The notes below the pieces were generated by a model that ran no database searches, was not told the DNA's origin, and saw nothing but the letters and a program-made list of their open reading frames with translations. A program made the translations under genes and the position numbers. From Maniola hyperantus (taxonomy: Eukaryota > Arthropoda > Insecta > Lepidoptera > Nymphalidae), in assembly GCF_902806685.2 (NCBI RefSeq), contig NC_048538.1, positions 11,160,001 through 11,224,000 of the forward strand: a stretch of DNA of 64,000 nucleotides, in the 5' to 3' direction. Positions within the stretch are counted from its first letter, which is position 1, and every line of letters begins with the position of its first letter. This document shows positions 11,601 through 21,309 of the stretch, in pieces.

Positions 11601-14600
11601 CATTCTTGTCACATATAAAAGCTTGTGATGCTATTTTTAATCTATGCAGTGAGTAGTTTATCATAATCATTGATTTATATAAAGACTCAATATGTAGTTT
11701 GTACGCTTATTGCGCCAAATCAAACTAGATCAGTCGATTTGGCTCCAATCTTAACTAAAATCCCTTCATGGATCCAAAATATAATTTATAGTATGGATGA
11801 AATAAAATGGAAAAAAACTGCCACACTTTTTGAATAAGCGAAAGCACAGTCAAAATCTAAATCTAGGTAGGTATACTACCTATATATGAAAGAAAATGCT
11901 GACTGACTGATCTATCAACGCACAGCTCAAACTACTGGATGGATCGGGCTGAAATTTGGCATATAGGTAGATAGCTATTGTGACGTAGACATCCGCTTAG
12001 AAAGGATTTTTTTTTAAATCAACTCCTAATAGGATCAAATAGGGGTTTAAAATTTGTGTAGTCCACGCGGACCAAGTCACAGGAAGCTAGTATCATAACA
12101 AAAAGAAAAGTCCGACACATTAACGCCCAGTCCAAGGCCTTGGACCTAGAAAGGTGAAACAGAGAGGTTTTTAAAATTCCCACATTAAAGGAAACAGAAA
12201 GGATTTATATTTTCTAAGGAAACTTAGGAACCTTAAAAAACTGAACAATTGAAGTGTAGGGACCCATACAAAACCTAATTTTATTCTGGAATATTGTAGG
12301 AGCTTTCGACGATGAAAGTGTAATTCACGTAGACGGTGAAGTGGATCCGATTAGAGATTTAGAAACTATTGCAGAGGAACTGCGTCTGAAAGATATAGAA
12401 CAACTCATGCAAAACATTGAGAAACTAGACAGGACCGTCAATCGCGGTGGAGATAAGAAACTTAAACCGGAATTCGTAAGTTACACATAAACAAATCATG
12501 ACCCCCACACCCCATAATATAATTATAATGTGTAAGTACTCAAAAGTCTTATTATTTTTCAGGAAGCACTAGCGAAAATCAAAACGATTCTTGTCGAAGA
12601 AAAAAAGCATATTCGTTTTGGCGATTGGAGTGCTGCTGATGTATGTATAATATGTTTGTCAAGTTATACAATAGATATTGTTGTATTTATACAGCCGGTG
12701 ACAAAGTCTCCATTGATATATTTCAGATTGAAGTGCTGAACAAATACCTGTTTCTCACATCAAAGCCAGCTTTGTACCTTGTGAATTTGTCGGAAAAGGA
12801 TTACATTAGAAAAAAGAATAAATGGTAAGTTTTAAATAATATTATTTACAATTTTTATATATATTGTATCTTAAATCTATCGATCAGTTACAGCAACGTA
12901 GTTAGGTAGGTATTTGTCAATAATTGTATGGTATTTTTTTGCATTTATTTTGCAATAATTATAAATAGTAACTTATCGACAGACTACAGATAGATTAATT
13001 ACTAAGTTAACCGATGGAAATTGGCCGTAAATTAATGTCGATGTTAGGCTTTAAGGCCTAATATCTCAATCTTAGTACTATCTTATAGTTACTATCAAAT
13101 ATATAGTATATTTCTACGAAACTTGCTTCTTGCTATCAAATAGTTTCCCTACGAAGTCCATACAGAAAAACCATGTTTGTCATTCCTGTATAGGTTACCG
13201 AAGTTAAAGGAATGGATTGACAAGAACGACCCTGGAGCGCCTCTTATACCGTTTTCTGGTGTTTTAGAGAGTAAATTAATGGACATGGACCCTGATGAAA
13301 AACAGAAATTCCTTAAAGAAAACAACGTTACAAGGTAGGCATTTTACTATTCATACGTTATAAGCATTTTCATATTTTATTATTTTTCATCTTAAGAGAA
13401 TCATTTTTGTGAAATAAAAAGAGAAAAAAATTGGCAGTCAGTGTGTTGACAGAAGTGAAAACGTAAAACTATGAAATAACAGTGCTTTTTTTAAATTTTC
13501 ATATTAATTCATAGAGATAGTATTATATTAATTGTAGTATCAATATTTATACGTAGGTATATTTATATACAGTATCGAACGCGCATACCTTACGCTTAAC
13601 ACGCAATAATTATAGCTACAGTTATAAAAATTAGCATGTCGGTGACGTGACTGAAGTTTTTACCCATGTAAAAATCGCCTAGAGCGTCTAAGTGAGTGTT
13701 CACTTACAAAAAAATCAGCAACGAAATATGTTTTAGACAGTTTATATATTTTAACCTGATTTTAACAAAGCACATAATACACAATTTTTAACTGCCGATA
13801 TTTTGACTCAGTTGCATGAGTCGTGGTTACGATGGGACTGACTCGCTCATGCAACTGAGTGGAAATATCGACAGTTGAAAATCGGCTAATTAATCGTGGT
13901 ATGTAGCCGTTTTATACAATAAAATATGCCGTTAAACCACGATATAAGCTTAAAATTATAAAAAATGTTGTTTCAGTGCCCTAGATAAAATAATCGTGCA
14001 AGGGTACAAAGCGCTACAACTGGAATACTTCTTCACTGCTGGTCCCGATGAAGTTAAAGCTTGGACCATTCAGGTATTTGCTATATTTGTATCCTTACTT
14101 TTCGTTTTTATTTTGGCTATAATGGTTTTATGAAGCATATTTTTAACTATTGCCAGTGTAGTGTTTCTTTATATACTTTACGTAGCGTTATCGTTGTGAT
14201 TTCACAATACCATCAATTTTTTACTTAAAATAACTATTGAATAACAAGTGAAATATTTTTTTGTTAACAGAAAGGCACAAAAGCGCCTCAAGCTGCCGGT
14301 AGGATCCACACGGATTTCGAGAAAGGTTTCATAATGGCTGAAGTGATGCATTTTAAAGACTTCAAGGAAGAGGGCTCCGAAGCCGCGTGTAAATCTGCGG
14401 GCAAATACCGACAACAAGGTATCTACTTACCATGCTCTTTTAGTGCCTATAGATTTAAGTACCATAGTGGAGCCATTACAAACGTGCGAACTGAGTTATG
14501 AATCATTACGATCATATTATGATTGTGAGAATGCTGAATAAGTTGTTATCGATGAAAGGGATGTCGTGCGGAGTGCGGACGCAGGTAGCTGGGGCGACGC

Positions 14601-15210
14601 GATATCGACAAATCCTTTTTTTACTGCTATACACAACACGAGAGAATCAGGTTCAATTATAGTTTAAGTGCGAGCGAGAGGTCCAATAGCCGTAATAGGT
14701 AGAGACTTACTAGTAAATATTGAGAGATGTACTAGCAAGAAATAATAAAAAATCTGATGTTTTTTACTAATTTTTAAAGTGGCAAACACCCCTTTACCTA
14801 GAAAAAAAAAAACTCGAAAACGATACACTTTTGCATAAGCACTTTAGGGGTCGTTTGATAGCTAATGTCCTGTACTATAACCCCTTGACAAGATCGTGTC
14901 CTATTTTTTTGTAACCCTGTATATCTCGGTTCACGTGACCAAGTGAGCCTGGCCTGGTACTAAGTATGACAGAAATTTCGTATAGTCCGAAATTCTGAAA
15001 GGCTGGCAACGCATTGGTGGTTCCTCTGGTGCTGCAAATGTTCATGGGCGGCGGTAATCACTTAACATCAACATTTTTATTAAAAAAAAAAAACAAACTG
15101 ATAACCGCCAATTTCTTTTTTCAGGTCGCAATTACGTAGTTGAAGACGGTGACGTAATATTCTTCAAGTTCAACGCGGGGGCAGGTCTAAAGGACGCCAA
15201 GAAGAAATGA
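2667..15210 (+). CDS. OLA1: Obg-like ATPase 1 (OLA1/YchF family), 10 coding exons
   Basis: Exons: 2667-2851, 10877-10936, 11521-11648, 12300-12475, 12563-12640, 12727-12824, 13194-13334, 13977-14073, 14271-14418, 15125-15210. They sum to 1,197 nt, or 398 aa; the human protein is 396. OLA1 is a cytosolic P-loop ATPase of the TRAFAC/Obg class that binds ribosomes and has been linked to stress responses. Visible motifs: the P-loop GVPNVGKS at residues 28-35; DIAGLVKG as the switch II DxxG motif; NLSEKD in place of NKxD, which gives ATP rather than GTP preference; and a C-terminal TGS domain ending FFKFN then a Lys-rich tail. All junctions are GT-AG with matching phase. The weak point is the first: the donor is GTATCC and the exon 2 acceptor is chosen at AAG|TAGG, because CAG|CAAG would give an in-frame stop. 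The 8-kb intron there contains AK9. The gene is convergent with BBS9. Confidence 0.93.
2878..2914. repeat. AT-dinucleotide microsatellite
   Basis: A TA/AT run of about 35 bases inside the first coding intron of OLA1, shortly after the donor. Confidence 0.8.
3626..3673. repeat. AT-rich hairpin, 22-bp perfect arms
   Basis: Arms 3626-3647 and 3652-3673 are exact reverse complements around a 4-base loop. The core is ATATAGTTAGGTAT. It lies in the OLA1 intron about 350 bases upstream of the AK9 start. Confidence 0.8.
3733..3848. repeat. Foldback element (MITE-like) upstream of AK9
   Basis: CGCAAATTGCTAATGCGC near 3736 is matched by an inverted GCGCAATAGCAATTTGCG near 3829, with about 75 bases between. 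The interior holds a GTGACGTCA CRE-like site. It ends about 170 bases before the AK9 start codon, so it may contribute to that promoter; this is inference. Confidence 0.6.
4021..8118 (+). CDS. AK9: Adenylate kinase 9-like, N-terminal 1,365 codons (intronless, frame broken at 3' end)
   Basis: This is a single open frame from ATG 4021, nested on the same strand in the OLA1 intron. AK9 is a very large multi-domain nucleoside mono/diphosphate kinase (human about 1,911 aa). Three kinase domains are visible here. The first P-loop, at residues 95-103, reads GKQGTGCYS and lacks the catalytic Lys. The second, GTRYSGKT at about 534, and the third, GAIGSGKT at about 1006, are canonical. Each is followed by a substrate-side motif: ISGLP, IIDGFP and IIDGYP. 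A YHS-like module (Cys-Pro-Val/Ile, then Tyr-x-x-Ser, then Asn-Pro or similar) precedes the second and third domains. The frame stops at 8116-8118, 13 bases after a run of ten T (8094-8103). The next frame continues the same protein at once. Lack of introns in a family that is usually many-exon suggests a retrocopy. Two very long open frames argue against an old pseudogene. Confidence 0.85.
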   Translation: MINFEDFKNNVKLTDEFNVHQTNVNKNVIYNGHQKLFTCNTTNEFKRQPLAAAVLGLNNTDIPLPNDVEYHNCWTDMDAQEAYLKLKPKTFLILGKQGTGCYSLGESLSKKINCVHLCPKNVLVDELDQKSITGKCLDFNMRHNKVCKFNTILTIMKKKLKSPAVQHRGFVISGLPLVTSSKDIKYLFSTLQAEESLMIIEDILLDLVCNLKKKKLKKKKTSEYSLRSDNSEIPGEGEVEEEQAEPELEEVENEKQVVELPKFLLDSCSDIVFPSKAYYSTKKSILLQQLYELFDLIPDIVIYITCPNADTVTKRSRLFLNYINSSNNFNPFSSSEDIELRWPTSYVMSEYKKPFDTYVINPKYNCAQPIHFEKNATEQICNFKTITSFLDEKLKEFDPRFIIKLDGRTSVHQMINYTMEILQLMPIKPVLIPKPLYLEESIEDIDEFWTKVEDLNVIRSGVMKFNRYASPWYNRCPVQLKKRQSVQGSPKFAVTFFKHIYLLSSLDAMVSFCRNPRPFLKLKYLEPTCRFIIVGTRYSGKTMVAKCLSWLFNAPIICYQTLLRNEALKKYNNYAKTILSEITASIEDARFAQWQSLELERISNLNTWFNTVSSTLSSYVKLLSKKLNDESIEGDTVFLGKFNSLRNQLSFLPIDDLLECENALIGKNLLKYAPAFLTIETCKPTIPVLGDNDVTEAISDYIKVNELQKEIEPTLEELMFEVINLIQTDSKSNEEFKNQVFSKFIIDGFPSDPQYWDYLTVSKLLPDYTIALIENREVDADLMQRYFEIETCVKKYQERYSLANDVLLKTKLLQDKPSDSTLIDMQIIIDETIKDALDPIFGYEKKSNDLQTFAGNIEKFREDWDNLKIKLQENYKLFVETELGGKSDIQVLDEVLLKIRKGYCKPCSSNEEEEPENHADEYEFPKDDLAYNDSRNLGEINIYCPIAFYDYRVLREGKPELTATYDNKRYYFSNEECRETLQYDITKYLSFNKPFKNIPPLRICVIGAIGSGKTAVSKILAKELGLIHIDFTEFLNTFLIPKHFKKVGWQYENSFTDTITEDDEVVEFQMDDENLNIFAELFSNEQELRRMISNYIERGSPLLPLIMQTLIKKLWFENPFKTTGIIIDGYPKFPTDIEDMTNCFCIPDIIIELEGSLETTLNRLSAVKLNDWKLQLNEAKDKAKNKLEAKRKEWRNFVTKSVVIKLIIDEILNNTVLDTEEVYPIANLSTQLSTIIDAHPSGSANVDANLFTTYNEFVRKNPEPVDESQWEKAEDVLEKINNRLESIFEIDDENIQNLKEIAEEQKIKITSLDAKKPIYKVIRRTLTKLSDFRNRSESFFEQTFIINCDIAKILLLEGFFFTKQI
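8123..9841 (+). CDS. AK9: Adenylate kinase 9-like, C-terminal 572 codons (continuation in the +1 frame)
   Basis: The frame is open upstream of its first ATG through the T-run at 8094-8103, so one base gained or lost there joins it to the preceding frame; together they make about 1,940 codons, close to full-length AK9. Residues 2-4 (CPV) open a YHS-like module. It is followed by the fourth kinase domain, with P-loop GPPKSGKS at residues 74-81 and ILDGFP further on. After it come two more YHS-like modules with no kinase attached: CPVCF...WICAEHF, and YLFCSSEC...KPHMYY. The C-terminus is Cys- and Lys-rich. Whether this is a separate protein, a true frameshift mutation, programmed slippage or an assembly error at the homopolymer cannot be told from one sequence. 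I favour one gene with an indel or base-calling error. Confidence 0.8.
   Translation: MCPVFIMENPHTIFNSYNINKRKNKIYPVIHRAYIYFISSEENVKKFRKNPLKYVQDDTIKHFIGYTLRIGVIGPPKSGKSKLAAKLAEMYGLICISKGMAIRHVLDNMDWTVLGMKILALLRAGQIIDTELIMKAVLTVAMDYRTITNGFILDGFPESPHEVHELSGFGLFPLIMFDLNTDKEIILRNSQYEIHYNILDRKPPYPRPFIEYRYNKWYDECARLRDWINQDTQNLYVINGNNSKWQCFVDACKIIEFIIEKIYYYITNFKSKIVPVDVMCISKETFQKRMSSYQNLCPVCFNKNTLRHSGFPLYNKGLVQYEDCFYWICAEHFNLVLQDPHLFLHSKKIVIPEIPAIVKSVNLSLVYENGICIVTYAENLPSQKIIRGENGFAAAYNKNTYLFCSSECLNKFLLKPHMYYNIKVFKELDIFPKITLNKLPHIGYLEQTVGNIMTDACCAVNVIRPKYPGLSTQLSAVIYIALYLKTHNSNSNASLLSMYSKTFKVYEARCKLIIEIGLRLRSMDNPFANYPKCCGKEHQSKKNYSDTLQKYPTPISTSNTSLFIEADYTKFF
10107..10156. repeat. Perfect 50-bp palindrome without spacer
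   Basis: Each base from 10107 to 10131 pairs with 10156 to 10132. The centre is GCAATA/TATTGC and the arms read AAACATTATGAAAGGGATAG. Pairing ends abruptly at both sides. Confidence 0.95.
10469..10685 (-). mobile_element. Helitron-like non-autonomous element (LEP1-type)
   Basis: On the minus strand it begins with an ATTATAAATGCGAAAGTG-like head and ends with the GC-rich hairpin region and CTAG. Internal landmarks shared by the family are TTTTCACGGC, CCGGAAAATTGAAG and CCGCGGGATTATG. The 3' hairpin plus CTRR end is the basis for calling it Helitron-like; the LEP1 name is from memory. Confidence 0.65.
10996..11117. repeat. GC-rich palindromic MITE, copy A
   Basis: GACAGGTCGAGATGGCAATC at the left is inverted as GATTGCCATGTCGACCTGT at the right. 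The interior is GC-rich, with ATGAGGCGGGG near the left end. It lies in an OLA1 intron. Related copies are at about 19031-19172 and 43702-43851. Confidence 0.75.
11116..11254. repeat. Foldback element with TGTCGATAAGTTA ends, copy A
   Basis: CTGTCGATAAGTTATTA at the left is inverted as GTAACTTATCGACAAC at the right. A relative with similar ends lies at 12875-12979 in the same gene. It directly abuts the preceding palindromic MITE. Confidence 0.55.
11318..11434. repeat. Foldback MITE of the GTAGAGCGTTGTCTC family, partial copy
   Basis: Shares TTTGTAGAGCGTTGTCTCTG, ACGTTTTGTCGGTCTCAACG and TCATTACTTTCGGCCGCGTA with the better preserved copy at 45686-45862. It lies in OLA1 intron 2. Confidence 0.6.
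11875..12092 (+). mobile_element. Helitron-like element, second subfamily, degraded
   Basis: Head CTATATATGAAAG, then CTGACTGACTGATCTATCAA, GGGCTGAAATTTGGCATA and a tail GTCCACGCGGACC...GCTAG. The same subfamily occurs inverted at 16205-16428 and 30068-30258. Confidence 0.6.
12875..12980. repeat. Foldback element with TGTCGATAAGTTA ends, copy B
   Basis: TCGATCAGTTACAGC at the left, TAGTAACTTATCGACAGAC at the right. It lies in OLA1 intron 6, after the 12824 donor. Confidence 0.45.
13786..13884. repeat. Foldback element in an OLA1 intron
   Basis: AACTGCCGATATTTTGACTC plus AGTTGCATGAG on the left is mirrored by CTCATGCAACTGAGTGG and AAATATCGACAGTTG on the right, around a loop of about 25 bases. 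It lies about 95 bases upstream of the exon at 13977. Confidence 0.75.
14990..15075 (+). mobile_element. 3' tail of a SINE/non-LTR element
   Basis: GGCTGGCAACGCATTGG, CCTCTGGTGCTGC and ATGGGCGGCGGTAATCAC are a widespread lepidopteran repeat tail. It ends in an A-run at about 15082 and sits about 50 bases before the last OLA1 exon. Confidence 0.5.
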
Positions 15211-15836
15211 CGCGACAAACTGCTTCTGCTCCTCGTACACATGTTGTATCTCAACCTTGCGCTCTACTCGCTCCTACACGTCGCTTGAAGGGTGGACACT
15301 TTTTTATACATAATAATTTATTTATAGTATGTATCTCAGCATTTAATTAATTAAGCTGGTTCAGACACAGTGCGATCCGTGCGGTTGAACTGTTGCGGCT
15401 CTCTATTTGGTAATTTTTTAAAAATAAACAGCAGCTTTTAGTTAGTATAATAATATAATGTAGATACTACCGTAAGTACACAAAATCCATGATTTTTATA
15501 CATTAAATCTGGCTTGGTTATTGGCTGAATTTTTGTAAGATTACAAAAAAATCGATTTTAGCCATAAGCGCAAGTGTTATTTCGATAAAAAGTATTGCAA
15601 TTGTCACATTGGTTGCATTAAAGTTTGTAAATAAAAGTTTGTCTTCGATCAATAGTCTTTTACAGAATAGCCATCATATTTTATGTGTTTGATATTTTAC
15701 AACCGCTCAGCGCACTTTTCATATCCTCCGTTGCGGTTTTCATTCTGTCTGAGCTAGCATAAAAGCTTGTTCTTGTTTGTCAATTTTATCGTATTACGAA
15801 TTTGTAAATTCTTATTGACTTGTAATAAATATATAG
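15211..15836. other. Convergent 3' ends of OLA1 and BBS9
   Basis: 626 bases between the two stop codons. Plus-strand AATAAA at 15630-15635 is a likely OLA1 poly(A) signal, and another lies near 15823. No other feature was seen. The two 3' UTRs may overlap. Confidence 0.5.
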
Positions 15837-18800
15837 TTATATAACTTCAACAAATTCTTCTATACGTGTTATACTCCCCTCACTAGCTGTTTCTTGTACA
15901 TTGAAAAACACTTTTTCCAAAATAACGCGCAATTGTTTCAGAAGCTTTTTAAGGTTAGTGTGTGAAAGTATGTCTTGGTCAGTAACAGGCGCTAGTTTTT
16001 CTTTATCCTTTTCCGATTTTTTGATGATCTTATTGAGAATGTAGGATGAGACTTGCGCAACGGCTTCCTCCCATTCCTTAAAAAATTAAGAGTGAATTTA
16101 GATATTACATCGGTAGTGAGTGAGTCAAGACCAAGAATGATCAATCGACGTCATCTCTAAACCAACATTACAAAATAATGCATTGATGATCCTCATATTT
16201 TTAACTAGCTTAAGCTCGCGACTTCGTCCGCGTGGACTACGCCAATTTCATACCCCTATTTTACCCCTTTAGGGGTTGAATTTTCAAAAATATTTTCTTA
16301 GCGGATGCCTACGTCATTATAGCTATCTGCATGTCAAATTTCAGCCCCATCCGTCCAGTAGTTTGGGCTGTGCGTTGATAGATCAGTCAGACAGTCGGTC
16401 ACCTTTTCCTTTTATATATTTAGATTACTCACTTGAAAATGACCATTTAGTGTCTCTAAAGATAACATTTCTTCGATAAGTTTGACCTTTAGGTTATCGG
16501 TAACTGCTTCTTTCATAACGTAAACAATGAGGGAACCGATTGTCCGCAAAGTACTACCTGCTCTGAAATTTAAATCATCAGTTAAGTACTTAAAATCCAT
16601 AATAATATTTTAAAGTTCAATAATTTTCTTTTATATACCTAACTACACAGTTTTTGCCTTGTATAATCTCATAAGCTACGGTTTTGATTCGTTCAAGTGT
16701 ATCTTTCATCAAAAATTCCAATGGATCACAATCGCCCGGTGGTAACGATCCATACTGAACCAATAATCTCTTTTGGACCAAAGTAAATTGTCTTTGAAGG
16801 ACGTTCAGTTCTTCCTAAAAAGGAGATTAAATTCGTTAATTTTAAAATAGATAGTCTGTTAAATTTATGTCCTATAAAATTTGTATGAAGTCAATACCTC
16901 CAAATCTTTTAATTTAATTCTTTCCTTAGCGTGTGATTCGACGCTTTTTATAAACTTATGCATTATTTGCCGAATTATTTCTCCATTTATCGCAATATTT
17001 ACTTCGAATTCCATCACTCCGATTCGAGTGTAATAGTCCTCTAGCTTCTTTATGAAGTGGTCTAACATTGGGGCTATTTCTGAAACTTCATTTGCCTCTA
17101 TTCTGTACATATTATCATCGTATGCTTTGATGGTAACAGTTTTATTTGATGTCCGATATGCAAAAGTCAGCGTTTCTTTCGAAATGTAGCCCGCTAGTTC
17201 TTCTTTATTAAAGTCTGGAAAATTCATTAATTGAAAATAAAAGTATATAACGTAAAATAAAAGTTATAGGTGTCACTATCTAACACCTTTGTCGCTTCTC
17301 TGCGAGTAATATCCTACCTGTAAATAATTCAATCAAATCAGTTTTGATCTGATTTGTTTGAATAGTTATTTGATAACTGTTTTCTTCTACCGCCTCCACA
17401 GGAAGGCAATATAGATTCAGTGGAAGCAACGCCCTCTTAGAAAGTACTCTCACTTTTCCAATATTATCAATAACCGTAAATATAATATTTATCCCATTGT
17501 CCGATATATCAGTATCGCCAGATAGGAAAATTTGTGTTTCAATTATTTCTGTGCCATTGATAGTGTCCAGGCATATAGTGGTATCAGATGAACTTATAGG
17601 CGGTATACAATCATAAGTTATCTGTAGACTTTGTACTAATGTTGGGTCATCACACGTTATCACAGCAATCACTGAACAAGTTTGTAAAGGTTCAAAGTTA
17701 TTTTCTATTGAAAACTGTGATGCAAGATTGTTGACCGGTTTTCCAAAATCAACTTTTATTTTGATTATATTATCATCTATTTCCGCACCTTGTACGTCCA
17801 ATGCTGAAATTCATAAATAGGTAGTGAGAATAAAGTTTGATTTGATATGATCATTTTCATAATATTATGAATGTTCTGTTAAAAACATTAATTCACCCAA
17901 ACCCAAACCATACAATGTGAGTTTTGGACATTTTACCTAATTGGAAAATTATAACAATTTCGTTTATTACCTTCTTTAGCAGTCACAATTCTTTGCAATG
18001 ATTCCTCCACCATTTCCAATTCTGCCTGCACTTGTTTAGGATCAAATGCGTCATTGATTGGACTAGCGTTTGGGTTCAAGTCTGGTTCGGTTCCCAAATA
18101 ACTAACATTGATTATCCCGTTAGTCGATAATGTTAATATTCCACCTGGCATGGTGCTTAGAAAACATCGGGAAAGAGATATTGCTTTGTGCCCCAAATCA
18201 CATGACCACAACAGTGTCGTGGCTTCGTAAACGTATAACTTGAAATCTTCTGATGCTACCATTACAAGCATTCTTGAATTAGGTTCTGTTGATAAAATAG
18301 TGATCAACAAGACTCAGGGTGAGATCTATAGAGCGCATTCTGACTGCTTAGACTTAAAACAGAGTTAAAACAAGACAGAGCTATATCTTTCATATCGTCT
18401 CGTTTCGTCTCGTTTCTCGTTTTAACTCAGTCTCTATAGATAGATAGATCTCAGCCTAGGAATATCACAGCAATAAGGAACCTTTTAGCAAAATGAGTCT
18501 TACCATAATACCATCCAATTAAATAAGCGTGGAAGCAAATTGGTATGTAATCAAATCGCATCATATATTTCATTAAACCATTATCCTGGAAACAGTAAAG
18601 GTATCTTTCACCCAACGCAACAATACTGGCAAAAGTCGTGCTCGTCTGAAAATGTGAGCAAAAAATATTTTATAGACATCTACCACAGAAAAATATAAAA
18701 GTTGATTGATACCCTTTAAAAACTTACATACCCGAATCACTTGTATTGCCATAATTTCTTCCCCAGCATTGTAGGTCCATTGCGGTATATTATTCTTATT

Positions 18801-20710
18801 TGGTCTTACGCTTAACTCACTTAATTCACATAACTGTTGATAACTGAAAATTAACCAGAATAATCTTTTTCATTAGATATTATAATATGATAATATATTA
18901 TGAAATAATAATTACCACCAATTAAAAAAGAAGTGAAACTGCCTTCGTGAATTTTTGAGGAAAATCGGGAAGAAGGTTAGTGCTACATTTTCGAATACAA
19001 CTTCACCGACAATATAGTCCTATAGGAGGTAAGCGACAGGTCTAAATGGCAATGGAGGAGGGAACGCCCCGCACACCCACACAGCCCCTGCGCTAACCCG
19101 GTGCCGACGTGCGGGTGCGCAGGGCGTCCCCCCGCCTCATACCCCGTTTGCCATGTTGACCTGTCGCGGACTATACATACCTAATATTGCAATATCGAAT
19201 ACTCAGTTAAGATGATCGAAAAAAAATCCCTTTACCTGTAGATTTCCAATATCCAAGTCGATTTGCAAATTACGAATAAGTCACTGTTGGCTATGTAATT
19301 AATCGGTCCAGGTATTATGATATCACTGAAAATACACATGAACAAAAATGCGTCTTGATCAAAGAAACTCAGCGTGCCATCCAAAGCCTGAATACAAATG
19401 AGGTCTCTACTTTTCGAGTTTCCGAATGGACCACAAGTTGCCCTGTGAGCTCTTCTTGTGAAGGAATGTTTTATTACCGGAGCGATGTAGTTTTGGTCCC
19501 CTGAAATGGGATTTGAATTGAATATTAATTAGGTACACGGTATGTAAGTAAGGGTAACCACCCTTGTATTGATGTAGGAGTATACATGTGGCTTGGATCA
19601 GTGGTGAGCCTGTCCAGCACTGCAAATGATATCATCATTGTCAGGACCTGCATAATGAGGGCATCTGCAGGTTTCATGACTTATGACCAACGATGGATGG
19701 AGGGCTCTTAGCTTAGGTCTGTAATCTAACTGTTCTTTGACTTTCAATTTTTAGCAAGTTAACAAAGTAATTTTAAAAATTCAAATCTACTGTTGTTTCT
19801 TTCTCTGAAGTCTGTTATTTTGATTTATGAGTACTGTAAATATTACATACTCAAGTGAATTATTTAATAATTATGTGTATTTTGCTATACACTTATAGGG
19901 TCTCATTACTCATATGTACCTCATGTTATTCTTGTAAGTAGATACTTAATGAAAAATAAATTCAATCAAACAACTTACCAACATCAGCATGACCACCTTG
20001 TTTATCCAGAAGATATATAGCGTAACTATTTGGATGTAATATTAATATCTGACGATCGGCGCAGTCCCTTAGAGGAAAGTAAGATAAACTTCATTAATTT
20101 TTTAAATAAAAATCCGTTTATTATTTATCAATCCGCTATTAACCACAGAAGAACTGAAGAACATTTTTTTTTCTGTCTTAAGTTTTATTTTACCTAAGAT
20201 GGGTATAACAGTCTTAGGAACAAATGCGATTAGAATGTCTGCCATGTTGGATTTGTCATGACGTCATATCATATTATAACCCCGTGCTATAACCATAACG
20301 CTACTGAAATTGACATAAATTAAGTCAACACGTGGTCAACACGCAATGCATTAAAAGCTTAGGGTAAGTACGTAAGTAGGACCTACTCATGATTCTTGAA
20401 TTTTATTATAGGTTCTACTAATTATTCTCAATTTACAAAAATTATTTACTCACGTTAAAAATTTTCCTGTTCCAATCTGTAAAACAATATCATCCAATTG
20501 CGACTCTAAAATTGCATGCGACTCGTTTTGATCTGTACAAGGTTTGTAAACCTTCATAACAGAACTTTGCCCGAGAAGAATTAGATCACTATCGCTATGC
20601 AAATTGAACTTGTCTACGATTAAACAGTTCTCGTTCTGTATACCGTCCTCATATTCTTCACTTTGCGACTTTTCATTGGACCACCATTGATTTACTTTGA
20701 ATATCGACAT
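15837..20710 (-). CDS. BBS9: BBS9 / PTHB1, BBSome subunit, 11 coding exons
   Basis: Exons in transcript order: 20710-20454, 20067-19979, 19500-19236, 18843-18732, 18645-18504, 18312-17971, 17803-17318, 17214-16898, 16814-16639, 16562-16433, 16076-15837. They total 2,556 nt, or 851 aa; the human protein is 887. The N-terminus opens MSIFKVNQWWS, close to MSLFKARDWWS of PTHB1. The next part is the N-terminal beta-propeller, with RDLICIQALDG and the ILTL...SYLGT motif near residue 350. The middle is the Ig-like/GAE part and the C-terminus is helical (EEFVEVI end). BBS9 is a scaffold of the BBSome, the coat-like complex that moves membrane proteins in cilia. In an insect this means sensory neurons and possibly sperm. 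All phases match. The acceptor of the sixth exon lies four bases from a foldback element, which is unusual. Confidence 0.93.
16205..16428 (-). mobile_element. Helitron-like element, second subfamily
   Basis: Begins CTAGCTTAAGCTCGCGACTT on the plus strand, contains TTAGCGGATGCCTACGTC and AAATTTCAGCCCCATCCGTC, and ends near TTTTATATATTTAG. It fills most of the BBS9 intron before the last exon and ends about 5 bases from the donor at 16433. Confidence 0.65.
18317..18457. repeat. Foldback MITE adjoining a BBS9 splice acceptor
   Basis: GGTGAGATCTATAGAG at the left is mirrored by CTCTATAGATAGATAGATC then TCAGCC at the right. The interior arms include GAGTTAAAAC on both sides and a GTCTCGTTTC tandem. 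The left end is within four bases of the acceptor AG (18314-18313) of the BBS9 exon at 18312. Confidence 0.7.
19027..19175. repeat. GC-rich palindromic MITE, copy B
   Basis: GCGACAGGTCTAAATGGCAA at the left, TTGCCATGTTGACCTGTCGC at the right. The interior has the CTAACCCGGTGC and GTGCGGGTGCGC blocks seen also in copy C at 43.7 kb. It lies in a BBS9 intron. Confidence 0.8.
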
Positions 20711-20984
20711 ATCGAACTACTTAGAATACAGTTATTATTTCGTCTTAGATGGGTACGATATTAAAATAAAGGAAACCTTATAATTATAGTCGTCTTAGGT
20801 AGGTAGGTAAGGTAATTTAAATTGTTTGTGCTGTTTGGATACCAATGGCACCATGGTAACATACTTATAGATATATACGTTAGAACATATAGGTACACAA
20901 ACTAGGCACCTAAATCAAGTAGGTAAATAAATAAATAAATAAAAATATTTTTTATTCAATTAAACTTTTACAAGTATTTTTGAA

Positions 20985-21300
20985 TCGTCAGAGGCTGGTT
21001 TGGAATGCCTTTCCTACCGAGAAGAACCAACAAGAAACTCGGCGGTTTCTCTTTTCAAAGATTTGATAGGTATACAATATTATGCCCTGTATAAGAAAAG
21101 TATTTGCAGCCCTGCGCGTTGCCGGAATGAGCTGCAGGTCAAATCCACGCTCTTATCATTTAGATAATCTTCAATTGTGTAATAATATGCTTTTTTAGGA
21201 GCATACTTTAATAGATTTTTAAACTTGTGTTAAGGCAAGTCCAAAATAGTTCGCGGGATTTTGTTATAAAAGGTTATATATACCCATACCCACAAATGAC
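20985..21300 (+). repeat. Interspersed repeat, copy A
   Basis: Landmarks CTTTCCTACCGAGAAGAAC, CAAGAAACTCGGCGG and a TTTTTAGGAGCATACTT tail recur at 63360-63600 in the same orientation. The family was not named. Confidence 0.55.
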
Positions 21301-21309
21301 TTTTGGACT

